Origin: an uncultured Eremococcus sp.
Lineage (GTDB): Bacteria; Bacillota; Bacilli; Lactobacillales; Aerococcaceae
Direction: 5' to 3'
NCBI GenBank assembly: GCA_943914835.1
Contig: CALUDO010000008.1
Coordinates: 1-64,000 of the forward strand
Length of the DNA stretch: 64,000 nucleotides
The notes beneath the pieces are model-generated. The model was not told the origin of the DNA. It saw only the letters and a program-made list of their open reading frames with translations, and ran no database searches. Numbering within the stretch: the first letter of the stretch is position 1; each line of letters begins with the position of its first letter. Below are positions 28,893 to 39,870 of the stretch, piece after piece. Both the position numbers and the translations under genes were made by a program.

Positions 28893-29855
28893 TTATTTAG
28901 AAATAGTCCAGTAGTTAGTTGCTTCTGACATAATAATGGAATGGTCAATTCCTTGCAAACTATGCATCTTTTCTGGGTTATCATTGGGATCGTTGACATA
29001 GACCAGACCGCTGTGGCGGTCGTAACCACGGATAATTAAGATATGCCCCACTTCGGTGAAGTGGCCAGGAGCCACAGAGGCAACGATTAAACGACCTTCA
29101 TCTAGGGCTGCCATGGCTCGGTCAAAGTTGCTTCCGAAATTCTCGAAGTCATAACCAAATTCTTGGGCAAAGTGATGGAAAATCTCCCAGGAGGTTCCGG
29201 CATTTTGAATATAGTACCTTTCTTGACTCCACTTTAAAATATCTTTGGGTTGGGTCTGAGGATCATCATAAGTTGCTTTAATCATAGCCAGAGTTAGGAT
29301 GGCACATCCATTCTCTCCTAATTGACCAGTGGTGTCAGATCCATAGGGGGTCTTCCGCCAGCGGGGGTCTTTCTGCAGGAGAAGAGGAATATCTATCTGG
29401 GGACCTCGGTAATTATCCTTAGTATAATTTTTGGGATGACGGGGTAGGAAAAGAGCCCCGAGGTCATCCACTTTAAGATGGTGGTCATGAATAACCTTTA
29501 AGATGTCATCTTGGGCAGCCAGATAATCACCATGATAGTCTTCCTTGAGAAGTTTCTGAATATCTTGGTAGTTCTGGTCGAAGGAAGGGTCATCTTCCTT
29601 AGCTTTGGCGTAATCAGTTAGAATGGTCCCCATCGTTTCTTGAGGTGTTTGGGCTTCTTGACTCTCATCCGCTGAATGCTCTTCTTCCTGACTAAGTGGT
29701 TGACTCTGGACCTCAGAGCTTGTCTTATCGGCCTGCCAGACTACTTCCTGATTCTTAGACTGGGCCTTTAAGTAGAAAAGGAGGGACAGGGAGATAATCA
29801 TCAAGAGGAGACAGGCAAAGGGGAGCCATTGTTTAGCTGGGTCTTGTTTCTTCAT
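28893..29855 (-). CDS. membrane-anchored C39-like cysteine peptidase
   Basis: 320 aa. One N-terminal membrane anchor (about 11-29) is followed by a Gln/Glu/Ser-rich linker. A papain-like C39_2 domain spans about 155-318, with the catalytic Cys in GENGCAILTLAM, His in VGHILIIRGYD and Asp in VNDPNDN. The catalytic domain should face outside. Substrates are unknown; relatives act on surface peptides or are uncharacterised. It has no toxin or ABC-exporter neighbour that would point to bacteriocin processing. Confidence 0.75.
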   Translation of the reverse strand: MKKQDPAKQWLPFACLLLMIISLSLLFYLKAQSKNQEVVWQADKTSSEVQSQPLSQEEEHSADESQEAQTPQETMGTILTDYAKAKEDDPSFDQNYQDIQKLLKEDYHGDYLAAQDDILKVIHDHHLKVDDLGALFLPRHPKNYTKDNYRGPQIDIPLLLQKDPRWRKTPYGSDTTGQLGENGCAILTLAMIKATYDDPQTQPKDILKWSQERYYIQNAGTSWEIFHHFAQEFGYDFENFGSNFDRAMAALDEGRLIVASVAPGHFTEVGHILIIRGYDRHSGLVYVNDPNDNPEKMHSLQGIDHSIIMSEATNYWTISK

Positions 29856-29961
29856 AGAGGGTTCCCTTCCTAGCTTAGTAGCTTTTCAATTATAGCAAAA
29901 TTTAACTTTACCGGTCAAAAAAGCTTTATTTTTTAATTAAAATGAAATATACTAGAGACCA

Positions 29962-29978
29962 TGTTATATAATCTAACA
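29962..29978. promoter_or_regulatory. GlnR operator over the glnRA -10 element
   Basis: TGTTATATAATCTAACA matches the GlnR/TnrA consensus TGTNA-N7-TNACA perfectly, with the -10 TATAAT (29967-29972) inside it. Binding of GlnR would block RNA polymerase, giving autorepression of glnRA in good nitrogen supply. Confidence 0.9.
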
Positions 29979-30016
29979 TGGAAAACAAAATACCCTTTGA
30001 TGAAGGAGGATATGAG

Positions 30017-30373
30017 GTGGATCGACGATTAAAACGGACGCGGACCGTCTTGCCAATCGGGACCGTGATGGAATTAACGGACCTGACTGCGCGTCAGATT
30101 CGTTATTATGAAGAATTTGACTTGGTTTCTCCCCAACGGAGTCAGACCAATCGCCGCCTCTATTCTCTACGAGATGTTGACCGTCTCCTAGAGATTGCAG
30201 ATTTAATTGAATCTGGAAAGAATATGAAAGAGATTCAAAACTATTACCAAACGGAGGCTGCCTTGCGGACAAATGACCCCAGTGATTATACGGACCAAGA
30301 AGTTCGCCGACTCTTGATGAAGAACTTACGTAAGGAAAGCCCCTATCAAATAGAAAGAGGAAATCCATGGTAA
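30017..30373 (+). CDS. glnR: MerR-family nitrogen regulator GlnR
   Basis: 118 aa. An N-terminal MerR-type winged helix ([33 protein letters not shown]) is followed by a short C-terminal tail that senses feedback-inhibited glutamine synthetase. The start is GTG at 30017 with AAGGAGG upstream; the longer frame to 29978 begins inside the GlnR operator and cannot be right. Its end overlaps the glnA start by 7 nt. Confidence 0.93.
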   Translation: MDRRLKRTRTVLPIGTVMELTDLTARQIRYYEEFDLVSPQRSQTNRRLYSLRDVDRLLEIADLIESGKNMKEIQNYYQTEAALRTNDPSDYTDQEVRRLLMKNLRKESPYQIERGNPW

Positions 30374-31716
30374 AAAATAAAGAATGGACTAAAGAAGCCA
30401 TTATCCAAGACGCTGAGCAAAATAATGTGCGGTATATTCGCCTAATGTTCTCCGATATTATTGGTACGGTTAAGAACGTTGAAATACCAGCCGGTCAGTT
30501 AAAGAAGGCCTTAAATAATGATATTGCCTTTGATGGGTCGTCTATTGAAGGCTTTGTTCGGATTGAAGAAAGTGATATGTTTTTAGTACCAGACTTAAAT
30601 ACTTGGTTGGTTCTTCCTATGCATGAGGATGACCCTTCTGGTCGCGTAGCTCGCTTGATTTGTGATGTTCATCAGCCTAATGGTGATCCCTTCGCTGGTG
30701 ATCCTCGATCTAATCTAAGGGCCCAACTTAAGAAATTAGCAGATTACGGCTTCACTACTTTCAATTTAGGACCAGAACCAGAATTTTACCTCTTTAAACG
30801 GGATGACGATGGCCGTCCTACTATGGAATTAGGCGATCATGGTGGCTATTTTGACTTGGCTCCGGTTGACCTACAAGAGAAGGTCCGTCGAGAAATGGTG
30901 ATTGAATTAGAGGATTATGGTTTTGATATTGAAGCGAGTCACCATGAAGTAGGTCCGGGTCAACATGAGATTGACTGGAAGTATTCGGATGCGCTAGCTG
31001 CCTGTGATTACATCCAGACCTTCAAAATCCTAGTTAAATCGGTAGCTAAACGGCATGGTCTCTATGCTACTTTCATGCCTAAACCTGTCTACGGAATTGC
31101 AGGGTCTGGCATGCACTTTAACTTATCCCTGTTCAAAGGTGATAAGAATGCCTTCTATGATAGTCAAGATGAGCGCCAGCTATCTAAAGAGGCATACCAT
31201 TTCATTGGCGGTCTTTTGAAATATGCACCCGCCTATACGGCTATCTGTAACCCCTTGGTTAACTCTTATAAACGCTTAGTAGATGGTTTTGAAGCTCCTG
31301 TTTATATTGCCTGGTCTGAGAAAAATCGGTCACCCCTGGTTCGGATTCCTACTGCGCGTGGACTATCCACCCGAGTAGAGGTTCGCTCTATTGACCCTTC
31401 TGCTAACCCATATCTGGCCCTATCCGTCCTTCTAGCGGCTGGTTTGCGTGGAATTGAAGAAGAAGTGGATCCTGGTCAGCCAATCCACCGGAATATCTAC
31501 GCCATGACCCGTCAGGAACGGTATGATCTTGGCATCTATGACCTGCCTCATACTTTAGGAGAAGCCTTGAAGGAATTAGAAGATGAACCGGTCATGGTAG
31601 AGGCCTTGGGAGACCATATTGTTAATAACTTTATTGATGAGAAACGATTGGAGTTCAATGCCTATAATAAACAGGTAACCCAATGGGAAATTGACCAATA
31701 CTTTAGAAATTATTAA
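30367..31716 (+). CDS. glnA: glutamine synthetase type I
   Basis: A 449-aa GSI-alpha enzyme making glutamine from glutamate, ammonia and ATP. Motifs in order: [60 protein letters not shown] and [11 protein letters not shown]. The short GSI-alpha form lacks the adenylylation-site loop, fitting control by GlnR and feedback. It is translated from an overlap with glnR. Confidence 0.97.
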   Translation: MVKNKEWTKEAIIQDAEQNNVRYIRLMFSDIIGTVKNVEIPAGQLKKALNNDIAFDGSSIEGFVRIEESDMFLVPDLNTWLVLPMHEDDPSGRVARLICDVHQPNGDPFAGDPRSNLRAQLKKLADYGFTTFNLGPEPEFYLFKRDDDGRPTMELGDHGGYFDLAPVDLQEKVRREMVIELEDYGFDIEASHHEVGPGQHEIDWKYSDALAACDYIQTFKILVKSVAKRHGLYATFMPKPVYGIAGSGMHFNLSLFKGDKNAFYDSQDERQLSKEAYHFIGGLLKYAPAYTAICNPLVNSYKRLVDGFEAPVYIAWSEKNRSPLVRIPTARGLSTRVEVRSIDPSANPYLALSVLLAAGLRGIEEEVDPGQPIHRNIYAMTRQERYDLGIYDLPHTLGEALKELEDEPVMVEALGDHIVNNFIDEKRLEFNAYNKQVTQWEIDQYFRNY

Positions 31717-31732
31717 GCTTTATAATCTATTT

Positions 31733-31780
31733 AGGACCCATAACTTGCTATTGAATGAGTCAAGGAATGGGTTCTTTTTT
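31733..31780 (+). terminator. glnA terminator
   Basis: AGGACCCAT (31733-31741) pairs with ATGGGTTCT (31767-31775) around a long loop, then TTTTT. Confidence 0.7.
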
Positions 31781-31871
31781 GACTATTTAAAGATGATAGA
31801 ATGAAAAGTCTGCCTTATTTACAAAAATCTGCTAGAATAATAAGCGAAGATTGAGCCAAGGAGGTGATATT

Positions 31872-32387
31872 ATGTCACAACGAATTAGAGGTTTTGAGCG
31901 GGTTTCTGCTTACCAAGATAAGGATATCCACCTGCCTAAACGATCTACCCACCAAGCCGCTGGCTACGATCTTGAAGCCGCTGAAACAGTGACAATTAAG
32001 GCCTACTGGAAGCAGGTGGTGGATAAATTCTTGAAAGGGGAAGACAATCAGGCTGACCAGCTCTTGAAGCCAAGTCTGGTTCCCACTGGCTTAAAGGCTT
32101 ATATGCAAGAAGACGAATATCTACAAATTATTAACCGGTCAAGTAATCCCTTGAAACGGTTTTTGATTTTGCCAAATAGTGTTGGAATTATTGACCAAGA
32201 TTATTATAATAATCCAGATAATGAAGGACACATCTATGTGCAACTTAGCAACTTTGGTTTGAATGATGTCACCATTCATAAGGGTGATCGAATTGCCCAG
32301 GGAATATTTGCCAAGTATTATAAGGCAGATAATGACCAGGGTGGATTGAGTCAACGCAAGGGTGGTTTCGGATCGTCTGGACAGTAA
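31872..32387 (+). CDS. dut: dUTPase-family protein
   Basis: 171 aa. Trimeric dUTPase motifs are visible: AAGYDLEAA (motif 1), [10 protein letters not shown] (motif 2), [19 protein letters not shown] (motif 3 and the substrate loop), [10 protein letters not shown] (motif 4) and the C-terminal KGGFGSSG (motif 5). It hydrolyses dUTP to dUMP and keeps uracil out of DNA. Residues about 38-70 are an insertion between motifs 1 and 2, as in phage-like and lactic acid bacterial forms. The ATG at 31872 follows AAGGAGGTG. Confidence 0.9.
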   Translation: MSQRIRGFERVSAYQDKDIHLPKRSTHQAAGYDLEAAETVTIKAYWKQVVDKFLKGEDNQADQLLKPSLVPTGLKAYMQEDEYLQIINRSSNPLKRFLILPNSVGIIDQDYYNNPDNEGHIYVQLSNFGLNDVTIHKGDRIAQGIFAKYYKADNDQGGLSQRKGGFGSSGQ

Positions 32388-32403
32388 GATAAAGGAGGTC
32401 GCC

Positions 32404-33789
32404 ATGGCTAAGAAAAAGGTTATGTTTGAATGTATGGCCTGTGGCTATGAATCACCCAAGTGGTTGGGAAAGTGTCCCAATTGCGGTGCTTGGAATCAGA
32501 TGGAAGAACAATTGCTAGCCCCTGGGAAGAAGGCAAGTTCATCCAGGTCGCTTCAATTTAAAGAAGATCAACCCTTAGGTCGGGCCTATCCTTTAGCGGA
32601 GATTGAAACTCGAGTAGAGGATCGGATGTCAACCCAATTTAATGAATTAGACCGAGTCCTGGGGGGCGGTTTAGTTGCAGGCTCCCTGGTTCTGATTGGT
32701 GGTGACCCCGGAATCGGTAAGTCTACCCTTCTCCTCCAAGTATCTATCCAGTTAGTGAGTCAAGGTCAGAAGGTTCTTTATGTGTCTGGGGAAGAGTCCC
32801 TGTCACAGATTAAGTTACGGGCTGACCGCCTCAAGGTCCAAGAAAAGGACCTCTACTTGATGGCTGAGACTGACCTGGACCAAATTGTGGCTGAGACTAG
32901 TCGAGTCCAACCAGATGTGGTCATGGTGGATTCTATTCAAACCATGCACAGTCCCGACCATAATGGGGTATCAGGAAGTGTTGGTCAGGTTCGACAGGCG
33001 ACAGCCAGTTTGATGCGACTAGCCAAAGATAATCAGATGGCCATCTTTATTGTAGGCCATGTAACCAAGGAAGGTTCCATAGCCGGACCTCGTCTCTTGG
33101 AACATATGGTAGATACCGTTCTCTACTTAGAGGGTGAGAAATACAACCGCTTTAGAATCTTGCGGGCAGTTAAGAACCGGTTTGGGTCAACCCATGAAAT
33201 GGGAGTTTTTGAAATGTTGGATACAGGACTGGAGGAGGTGCTCAATCCTTCTCAATTATTTCTAGAAGAACGTATTCCTGGGTCTGTTGGGTCGACGGTT
33301 GTGGCTTCCTTAGAAGGGAGCCGAACTATTCTTGCTGAAGTTCAATCCTTGATGACCCCTACTGTTTTCGGTAATGCGAAACGGACAGCCTCAGGAATTG
33401 ACTATCAGCGGGTTTCTTTACTCTTGGCAGTGATGGAGAAGCATTGTGGCCTCCTCGTCCAAAACCAAGACGCCTTCTTCAAGACCACCGGAGGGGTGAA
33501 ATTGGATGAACCCGCTATTGACCTAGCCTTAGCCATCTCTATAGCTTCCAGTTATTGGGACCAGCCGACCCAGGTAGATGACTGTTTTGTGGGTGAAATT
33601 GGACTGACTGGTGAAGTCCGTCGGGTTTCCCAAATTAACGCCCGGATTAAGGAAGCAAATAAGTTAGGCTTTAAACGTATCTTTATTCCCAAAAACAACT
33701 ATAATGAAATCGACACAGATTTAGCAATTGAATTAGTTCCAGTGGGGACTATTCGTCAGGCAGTTAAGGCTGTCTTTCCAGATAACTAG
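32404..33789 (+). CDS. radA: DNA repair protein RadA
   Basis: A 461-aa RecA-like branch migration helicase. An N-terminal C4 zinc finger ([19 protein letters not shown]) precedes Walker [11 protein letters not shown] (about 102), the RadA motif KNRFG (about 260) and a C-terminal Lon-protease-like domain. It extends D-loops in recombinational repair and transformation. The start at 32404 follows AAAGGAGGTC; the frame to 32362 overlaps dut. Confidence 0.96.
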   Translation: MAKKKVMFECMACGYESPKWLGKCPNCGAWNQMEEQLLAPGKKASSSRSLQFKEDQPLGRAYPLAEIETRVEDRMSTQFNELDRVLGGGLVAGSLVLIGGDPGIGKSTLLLQVSIQLVSQGQKVLYVSGEESLSQIKLRADRLKVQEKDLYLMAETDLDQIVAETSRVQPDVVMVDSIQTMHSPDHNGVSGSVGQVRQATASLMRLAKDNQMAIFIVGHVTKEGSIAGPRLLEHMVDTVLYLEGEKYNRFRILRAVKNRFGSTHEMGVFEMLDTGLEEVLNPSQLFLEERIPGSVGSTVVASLEGSRTILAEVQSLMTPTVFGNAKRTASGIDYQRVSLLLAVMEKHCGLLVQNQDAFFKTTGGVKLDEPAIDLALAISIASSYWDQPTQVDDCFVGEIGLTGEVRRVSQINARIKEANKLGFKRIFIPKNNYNEIDTDLAIELVPVGTIRQAVKAVFPDN

Positions 33790-33820
33790 TTTTTCATTTC
33801 TTTGAAGGGAGGTGAAACCT

Positions 33821-34939
33821 GTGTACAAACGATTTATATTTTTAATTGCGGTCATCATTGGGATTTCTTTTGGTTTAAGTTTTGGTCCGGCCCTGTGGTT
33901 GCAGTTGGGACTGAAAGCAGGCCTCCTTACCCATCCCCTGATTAATGGACTTATTTTTGCCTTGATATTCTTATTGGTAGGAATCCTGTCGGCGCCCTTG
34001 ATTGACCGTTTCGTCGGACGGATTGTTCAGTGGACCAATCAACAGACCATTAGTGTAATCCTGGTGGATGCTTCGGGGATCATCCTAGGTATTATTCTAG
34101 GCTATCTCTTGGCCCTGCCCTTCGCTTCCTTGGAGATACCCTTTATTTCTTCTACTCTGCCAATTATCTTGCCCTTGATTTTTGGCTTTGTGGGGTATCA
34201 AATTACGGAGACCCGACAGGAAGAGATTCGGCAACTCTTCCATCGTCCCCTACAATTTCGTAAGCAAGACATAGAGGAATCGGGCCAGATGCTAGAGCGC
34301 AAGGCTTCAGATAGCTTCCAGAAATACAAATTGCTGGACACGTCTGTTATAATTGATGGTAGGATTGCGGATGTTGTTAAGACGAACTTCTTGGAGGGAA
34401 CCCTTCTGATTCCTAACTTTGTCTTAGAGGAGTTACAAGTCATTGCCGATTCTTCCGATTCATTGAAACGGGCTAAGGGCCGGCGTGGTTTAGATATTTT
34501 GAACGCGCTTAAGAAGGATCCGGAGGTTGATATTGACTTCTACGAAGGTGATTTCGAAGACCTGGACGGTGTGGACAGCAAGCTGGTGAAATTAGCCAAG
34601 ATGATTGATGCGGCCATTGTGACCAATGACTATAACTTGAATAAGGTCTGTGAATTTCAGCATATTCGAGTATTTAATATCAATGCTCTGGCTAATGCTG
34701 TTAAGCCTGTTCTGATTCCAGGTGAGGAATTGGTCGTTATGGTCATTAAGGCCGGGACTGAACGTAAGCAAGGTGTGGCTTATTTAGAAGATGGCACCAT
34801 GATTGTGGTTGAAGACGGTCAATATTATATGAATGAGAAGATAAGGGTCCTTGTAACTTCCGCCCTACAAACAGCTGCTGGTCGGATGATTTTTGCCAAA
34901 CCTCTTCATTCCAAAGATCGAATTGAAAACAAAGACTAA
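33821..34939 (+). CDS. yacL: PIN/TRAM-domain membrane protein YacL
   Basis: 372 aa. Four N-terminal membrane helices (about 5-120), then a PIN nuclease-like domain (LLDTSVIIDGRIADV, with Asp residues also in IVTNDYNLN), then a C-terminal TRAM domain. Probable membrane-bound RNase; the substrate is not known. The start is GTG at 33821, 8 nt after GGGAGG; the GTG at 33812 overlaps the binding site. It lies in the conserved radA-yacL-gltX order. Confidence 0.9.
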   Translation: MYKRFIFLIAVIIGISFGLSFGPALWLQLGLKAGLLTHPLINGLIFALIFLLVGILSAPLIDRFVGRIVQWTNQQTISVILVDASGIILGIILGYLLALPFASLEIPFISSTLPIILPLIFGFVGYQITETRQEEIRQLFHRPLQFRKQDIEESGQMLERKASDSFQKYKLLDTSVIIDGRIADVVKTNFLEGTLLIPNFVLEELQVIADSSDSLKRAKGRRGLDILNALKKDPEVDIDFYEGDFEDLDGVDSKLVKLAKMIDAAIVTNDYNLNKVCEFQHIRVFNINALANAVKPVLIPGEELVVMVIKAGTERKQGVAYLEDGTMIVVEDGQYYMNEKIRVLVTSALQTAAGRMIFAKPLHSKDRIENKD

Positions 34940-34967
34940 GTAATTAATAAAGGAGAATGATTCACTA

Positions 34968-36443
34968 ATGACTTCAAAGATTCGCGTAAGATATGCTCCC
35001 AGTCCAACCGGTGACCTTCACATAGGGAATGCTAGAACAGCCTTATTCAACTACCTCTATGCTCGTCATTATGGGGGTGACTTCATTATTCGGATTGAAG
35101 ATACTGATACCAAGCGGAATACCGCACAGGGTGAGGAATCTCAATTACGTAATTTAGAATGGTTGGGAATGGATTGGGATGAAGCTCCTAATAAGCCTGG
35201 CCAATATGGTCCCTACCGTCAATCTGAGCGGGCTCATATCTACCAGCCCTTGATTGACCAACTCCTAGCGGAGGATAAAGCTTATAAGTGTTATATGACC
35301 GAAGAAGAGCTGGAAGCAGAAAGAGAGGCACAGAAAGAGCGTGGAGAAATGCCTCACTATGCAGGACAACATGCTCATTTAAGCCCCGAAGAAATCGCGG
35401 CTTTTGAAGCTGAAGGACGTCAACCTGTAGTGCGTTTCCGAGTGCCTGAAGGGGTGACTTATGAATTCAATGACCTAGTGAAGGGAAAAGTTCACTTTGA
35501 GTCTAAGAATATTTCCGGTGACTGGGTTATCCAGAAACGGGATGGCATGCCCACCTATAACTTTGCTGTAGCGGTAGATGATCACTATATGGAAATCAGC
35601 CATGTCCTCCGTGGAGACGACCATATTGCTAATACCCCTAAGCAAATGATGATCTATGATGCTTTCGGTTGGTCGGCGCCAGAGTTTGGTCATATGACCC
35701 TGATTGTCAATGCTGAAACCAACAAGAAATTAAGTAAACGAGATGGATCTATCCTACAATTTATTGAACAGTACCGGAACTTAGGCTATCTACCTGAAGC
35801 TATGTTCAACTTTATCGCCCTTTTAGGTTGGTCCCCTAAGGGTGAAGATGAAATCTTCAATCAAGACCAATTGATTGAGATCTTCGATGTTGATCGATTG
35901 TCTACCTCTCCAGCTTCTTTTGACCAAAAGAAATTGGAATGGATTAATAATACCTATATGAAGGCGGCTGACTTAGATAGGGTTGTAGAATTATCCCTAC
36001 CCCATTTACAGGCAGTTGATTTGGCTAGCGACCAACCTGACTCAAGTGAGGCAGAATGGTTGAAGAAACTGCTAGCTCTTTACCATGATGAAATGTCTTA
36101 TGGGGCTCAAATTGTTGATTTAGCAGGGCTTTTCTTCAATGACCATTTGACCTTAGATCAAGCGGCTAAGGATGAAATGTCTGCTGATACAGCTCTAACA
36201 GTGGTTGATGCCATGGAGGCCAAGTTGCAAGCCTTATCTGAAGCAGAATTCACGGCTGACCGGATTAAACCTTTAATTAAGGAAATTCAAAAGGAAACTG
36301 GAATCAAGGGTCGGAAGTTATTCATGCCAATCCGAATTGCAACTTCTGGTCAAATGCATGGACCTGAATTAGCCAATGTACTAGAAGTTTTAGGCAAGGC
36401 CAAAGTCTTAGACCATATTTCCCAAGTCAAAGGTCAATTATAG
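34968..36443 (+). CDS. gltX: glutamyl-tRNA synthetase
   Basis: A 491-aa class I synthetase. The HIGH-type motif is [19 protein letters not shown] (about 8-25) and the KMSKS-type motif KLSKRDGS (about 247). It charges tRNA-Glu and probably also tRNA-Gln, for later amidation, as in other Firmicutes. Standard length, followed by its own terminator. Confidence 0.97.
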   Translation: MTSKIRVRYAPSPTGDLHIGNARTALFNYLYARHYGGDFIIRIEDTDTKRNTAQGEESQLRNLEWLGMDWDEAPNKPGQYGPYRQSERAHIYQPLIDQLLAEDKAYKCYMTEEELEAEREAQKERGEMPHYAGQHAHLSPEEIAAFEAEGRQPVVRFRVPEGVTYEFNDLVKGKVHFESKNISGDWVIQKRDGMPTYNFAVAVDDHYMEISHVLRGDDHIANTPKQMMIYDAFGWSAPEFGHMTLIVNAETNKKLSKRDGSILQFIEQYRNLGYLPEAMFNFIALLGWSPKGEDEIFNQDQLIEIFDVDRLSTSPASFDQKKLEWINNTYMKAADLDRVVELSLPHLQAVDLASDQPDSSEAEWLKKLLALYHDEMSYGAQIVDLAGLFFNDHLTLDQAAKDEMSADTALTVVDAMEAKLQALSEAEFTADRIKPLIKEIQKETGIKGRKLFMPIRIATSGQMHGPELANVLEVLGKAKVLDHISQVKGQL

Positions 36444-36466
36444 ATTAAGATTCCCAAATTTCTTGC

Positions 36467-36518
36467 ATACCCCAGCTAAGAGCTTGTAGAGGCTTTTAGT
36501 TGGGGTATTTGTTTTTTT
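36467..36518 (+). terminator. gltX terminator
   Basis: ATACCCCAGCTAA (36467-36479) pairs with TTAGTTGGGGTAT (36496-36508), followed by a T run. Confidence 0.85.
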
Positions 36519-36589
36519 CTTGTAAATTTGGGACCCGGCTGAGGAATCATGTATAATAAGAGAGACATTTGAGATAAAGGAGAAGCTGT

Positions 36590-38011
36590 ATGACTATTCA
36601 AATTTATAACACCCTCACCCGGACCAAAGAAGTATTCAAGCCTCAAGTAGATAATGAGGTTCATATGTATGTCTGTGGTCCAACTGTCTATAATTACATC
36701 CATATTGGCAATGCCCGATCAGCGGTAGCCTTTGATACTATCCGACGGTACTTCCAATACCGAGGTTATCATGTCAATTATGTAAGTAACTTTACGGATG
36801 TAGATGATAAGATTATTAAGGCAGCCCAAGCTGAAGGTTTGTCGACTGAGGACCTCTCTGATAAGTATATTGCGGCTTTTAAAGAAGATACAGGAGCGAT
36901 TAATATTCTGCCGGCCGACCACCATCCTCGGGTTAAAGACCACATTCCAGAAATTATCGATTATGTTCAGGTCCTCATTGATAAGGGTTATGCCTATGAA
37001 TCCCAAGGGGACGTATATTTCAAGACTAAGGTATTTGATGATTATGGGAAGTTATCCCACCAAAGTCTAGATGAACTCGTTGTTGGAGCAAGTCAGCGAC
37101 TGGACCAAAATCAAACGGACCGAAAGCAAGACCCGCTTGACTTCGCTGTTTGGAAGGCTGCCAAGGGGGGGGAAGTTTCATGGCCCTCCCCTTGGGGACT
37201 TGGCCGGCCAGGTTGGCATATTGAATGCTCCGTCATGTCCACTCAATACCTGGGAGAGACACTTGATATCCATGGGGGTGGTCAGGACCTGGAATTCCCC
37301 CATCATGAGAATGAGATTGCTCAAGCTGAAGCCCATAATCACCAAACTTTCGCTAATTATTGGATGCACAATGGCTTTGTGACCTTTGGGGACGATGGTG
37401 AGAAGATGAGTAAGTCTCTGGGCAATTTCGTCCTCTTGAGAGATCTTCTGGAAGAAGAAGATGCCATGGTGGTCCGCTATCTCCTAGGGACGGTCCACTA
37501 TCGACGTCCACTGAGGTATGACCAAGCGGCTCGTCAAGAAGCTAAAGCTAATGTAGAGCGCTTAAGAGAGGCCCTTCGCCGAATCAACCACCGCTTAGAT
37601 GGAGACCTACTTCCAGCGGGAGACCAAGATCTTGCAATCCTGGACCTATTGGGAGATATTAAGACCCGCTTTGTAGAAGCTATGGACGATGACTTCAATG
37701 CAGCCAATGGGATGACCGTGGTCTTCGACCTAGTTAAAGACATCAATCGCTACCTGCAAGAAAATCAAGCAAGTCGGCAAGTTTTACTTGCAATGAAAGA
37801 CCAACTAGGAGCTTTTCTAAGTGTCTTTGGTTTAGATCTAGAAGGGACTGAAGATATTCTAGATAGTGAGATTCAAGCCTTGATTGACCAACGTAACCTA
37901 GCTCGCCAGAATAAGGATTTTCAGGCTGCAGATGCCATTCGTGATCAATTGAAGGCTCAAGGTATTTTACTCGATGACACACCTCAGGGAACGACTTGGA
38001 AGCGAGGGTAA
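36590..38011 (+). CDS. cysS: cysteinyl-tRNA synthetase
   Basis: 473-aa class I synthetase with the zinc-binding CGPTVYNYIHIGNARSAVAF start, GWHIECSVMS, GGGQDLEFPHHENE and KMSKSLGNFV. It charges tRNA-Cys. No cysE precedes it, unlike in Bacillus. It is separated from gltX by a terminator and likely has its own promoter; mrnC follows after 2 nt. Confidence 0.97.
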   Translation: MTIQIYNTLTRTKEVFKPQVDNEVHMYVCGPTVYNYIHIGNARSAVAFDTIRRYFQYRGYHVNYVSNFTDVDDKIIKAAQAEGLSTEDLSDKYIAAFKEDTGAINILPADHHPRVKDHIPEIIDYVQVLIDKGYAYESQGDVYFKTKVFDDYGKLSHQSLDELVVGASQRLDQNQTDRKQDPLDFAVWKAAKGGEVSWPSPWGLGRPGWHIECSVMSTQYLGETLDIHGGGQDLEFPHHENEIAQAEAHNHQTFANYWMHNGFVTFGDDGEKMSKSLGNFVLLRDLLEEEDAMVVRYLLGTVHYRRPLRYDQAARQEAKANVERLREALRRINHRLDGDLLPAGDQDLAILDLLGDIKTRFVEAMDDDFNAANGMTVVFDLVKDINRYLQENQASRQVLLAMKDQLGAFLSVFGLDLEGTEDILDSEIQALIDQRNLARQNKDFQAADAIRDQLKAQGILLDDTPQGTTWKRG

Positions 38012-38013
38012 TT

Positions 38014-38421
38014 ATGGCAAAACTTCAAGCTGACTTATTAAATGGAGCTACCTTAGCCTATCTTGGGGATGCGGCTTATGAAACCTACATCCGCCACCAT
38101 GTCCTAACTTCTGGCAAGACGTCTGTCAATGACCTTCACCGAGCTGCAATTAAATATGTTGAAGCTAAGGGACAAGCCAAGGTAATGATGGCCTGGATTA
38201 AGGAAGATTCCTACCTGACCGACCAGGAAATTAGTATCTACAAACGGGGCCGTAACCACAAAGCTAATACCAAGGCCAAGAATGCGTCTATTCAAGATTA
38301 CCGCCAAGCAACAGGATTTGAAGCCTTGATGGGCTGGTTATACTTGACTGACCAGATGGAGCGACTAGAGAGTCTGATTCAAGCAGCCATTGACCTCATA
38401 GATCAGGAAAATTCAGCCTAG
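38014..38421 (+). CDS. mrnC: Mini-ribonuclease III
   Basis: A 135-aa RNase III domain protein without an RNA-binding domain (LAYLGDAAYETYIRHH, then the second catalytic half with YKRGRNHKANTKAKNA). It matures 23S rRNA ends in Firmicutes. The ATG at 38014 begins 2 nt after cysS; the in-frame ATG at 37996 lies within cysS and lacks a binding site. Confidence 0.93.
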   Translation: MAKLQADLLNGATLAYLGDAAYETYIRHHVLTSGKTSVNDLHRAAIKYVEAKGQAKVMMAWIKEDSYLTDQEISIYKRGRNHKANTKAKNASIQDYRQATGFEALMGWLYLTDQMERLESLIQAAIDLIDQENSA

Positions 38422-38442
38422 AATAGAAGAGGAAGAGATAGC

Positions 38443-39243
38443 ATGACAAAAGAAAAAACACCCCTTATCAAGGACCCTGCCCAATCTAAAGACAGTGGGG
38501 ATCAAAATTTAGAAATATTTTATGGCAGGCATGTGATTCTGCAATTTCTCCAAGATAATAAACCTATTAATAAGGTCTTCATTCAAAAGGGATTGTCAGG
38601 AAATAAAATTAAGAATATATTAGAAATTGTAAAGCAACGAAAGATTGTCTTTCAGGAAGTACCAAAGACAAAATTAGATGAACTGACTGACTATGCTAAC
38701 CATCAAGGGGTTGCCTTGACGGTTCCGCCTGTAGCCTACCAGACCATCGATGATTGTTTCGCCTTAGCTGAAGAAAGGCAAGAAGATCCTTTCTTCCTCA
38801 TTCTCGATGGAATTGAAGATCCCCATAACTTAGGATCTATTCTTCGGTCCGCAGATGCTCTGGGTGTCCACGGGCTAATAATTCCTAAACGCCGAGCGGC
38901 CAACCTAACAGGTTTGGTGGCCAAGACATCTACGGGTGCCATAGACCATGTTCCTGTGGTTAGGGTAACCAACTTGAGTCAAACAGTAGCTGACTTAAAA
39001 GATAGAGGTGTTTGGGTTTTTGCCACAGACATGGAAGGCCAAGATATCCGACAATGGAATAGTAAGGGGTCTATTGCAGTGATTATTGGCAATGAAGGCC
39101 AAGGGGTATCTAAGAAGCTTTTGAATCATGCAGATGAAACCATTACGATCCCCATGGTGGGACATGTGCAAAGTTTGAATGCAAGCGTGGCGGCCAGTAT
39201 CATTATGTATCAAGTTGCTTCCAATCGAATCCCTCTAGTATAG
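38443..39243 (+). CDS. rlmB: TrmH-family rRNA 2'-O-methyltransferase (RlmB-type)
   Basis: A 266-aa SPOUT methyltransferase. An N-terminal substrate-binding domain (about 20-95) is followed by knotted motifs LDGIEDPHNLGSILRSADAL, VAKTSTGAIDHVPVVRV, IGNEGQGVSKKLL and IPMVGHVQSLNASVAASI. The expected target is a 23S rRNA guanosine by position and similarity to YacO. The first 25 residues look unstructured. Confidence 0.9.
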   Translation: MTKEKTPLIKDPAQSKDSGDQNLEIFYGRHVILQFLQDNKPINKVFIQKGLSGNKIKNILEIVKQRKIVFQEVPKTKLDELTDYANHQGVALTVPPVAYQTIDDCFALAEERQEDPFFLILDGIEDPHNLGSILRSADALGVHGLIIPKRRAANLTGLVAKTSTGAIDHVPVVRVTNLSQTVADLKDRGVWVFATDMEGQDIRQWNSKGSIAVIIGNEGQGVSKKLLNHADETITIPMVGHVQSLNASVAASIIMYQVASNRIPLV

Positions 39244-39276
39244 ATAGTCATTGGCTAGGTAGAGAGGGGGATTAAA

Positions 39277-39810
39277 GTGCGTCGTAAAGAGGTAATGTTT
39301 GTTGATGGTTATAATATGATTGGAGCCTGGCCTGAATTGGCCCATCTTCAACGAAAAGATGAAATTGAGGCTGCACGGGATTTGTTACTGTTTGAGTTAT
39401 CTAACTATCGTAAGTTCCGTGACCTCGATATGATAGTTGTTTTTGATGCTCAATATGTGCCAGGAATAACCCAGTCATACCAGGAATACGATCTTCTTGT
39501 GGTCTTTACACAGGAAGGCGAAACAGCAGACGCTTATATTGAACGCCGAGTGAAAGCCTACTTGAATCCGATAACCCGGGTCATGGTTGCCACCAGTGAT
39601 GCCGCTGAACAATGGATGATCTTCCAGCAGGGGGCCTTAAGAATTTCTGCTCAAGAATTGAAGATGGATCTTGACTATGCTAAGCAAGAGATCCAGAGTC
39701 ATGTCCGAGATCACCATCATGCCAGGTCCATTCGCAAGAGTCCCTGGCACTACCAACAAATACAGTTATTGGATCAACTACGAAGAGAAATTGAAGACCA
39801 GTCTGAATAG
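39277..39810 (+). CDS. rae1: NYN-domain endoribonuclease (YacP/Rae1)
   Basis: 177 aa. A PIN-like NYN fold with MFVDGYNMIGAWPEL at the N-terminus, VVFDAQYVPG, FTQEGETADAYIERR and MVATSDAAEQWM. It is the counterpart of Bacillus YacP/Rae1, a ribosome-associated mRNA endonuclease. GTG start after AGAGGGGG. It lies in the conserved rlmB-yacP-sigH order. Confidence 0.88.
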   Translation: MRRKEVMFVDGYNMIGAWPELAHLQRKDEIEAARDLLLFELSNYRKFRDLDMIVVFDAQYVPGITQSYQEYDLLVVFTQEGETADAYIERRVKAYLNPITRVMVATSDAAEQWMIFQQGALRISAQELKMDLDYAKQEIQSHVRDHHHARSIRKSPWHYQQIQLLDQLRREIEDQSE

Positions 39811-39870
39811 TTTAGTATGAGCTTCGAATTGAACGCCTTCACTATATTAATAGTGAGGAGTTACATATCT

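Noticed and set aside
28893..29855. Bacteriocin-processing peptidase
   Set aside because: The C39-like domain is not fused to or near an ABC exporter and sits outside the membrane on an N-terminal anchor.
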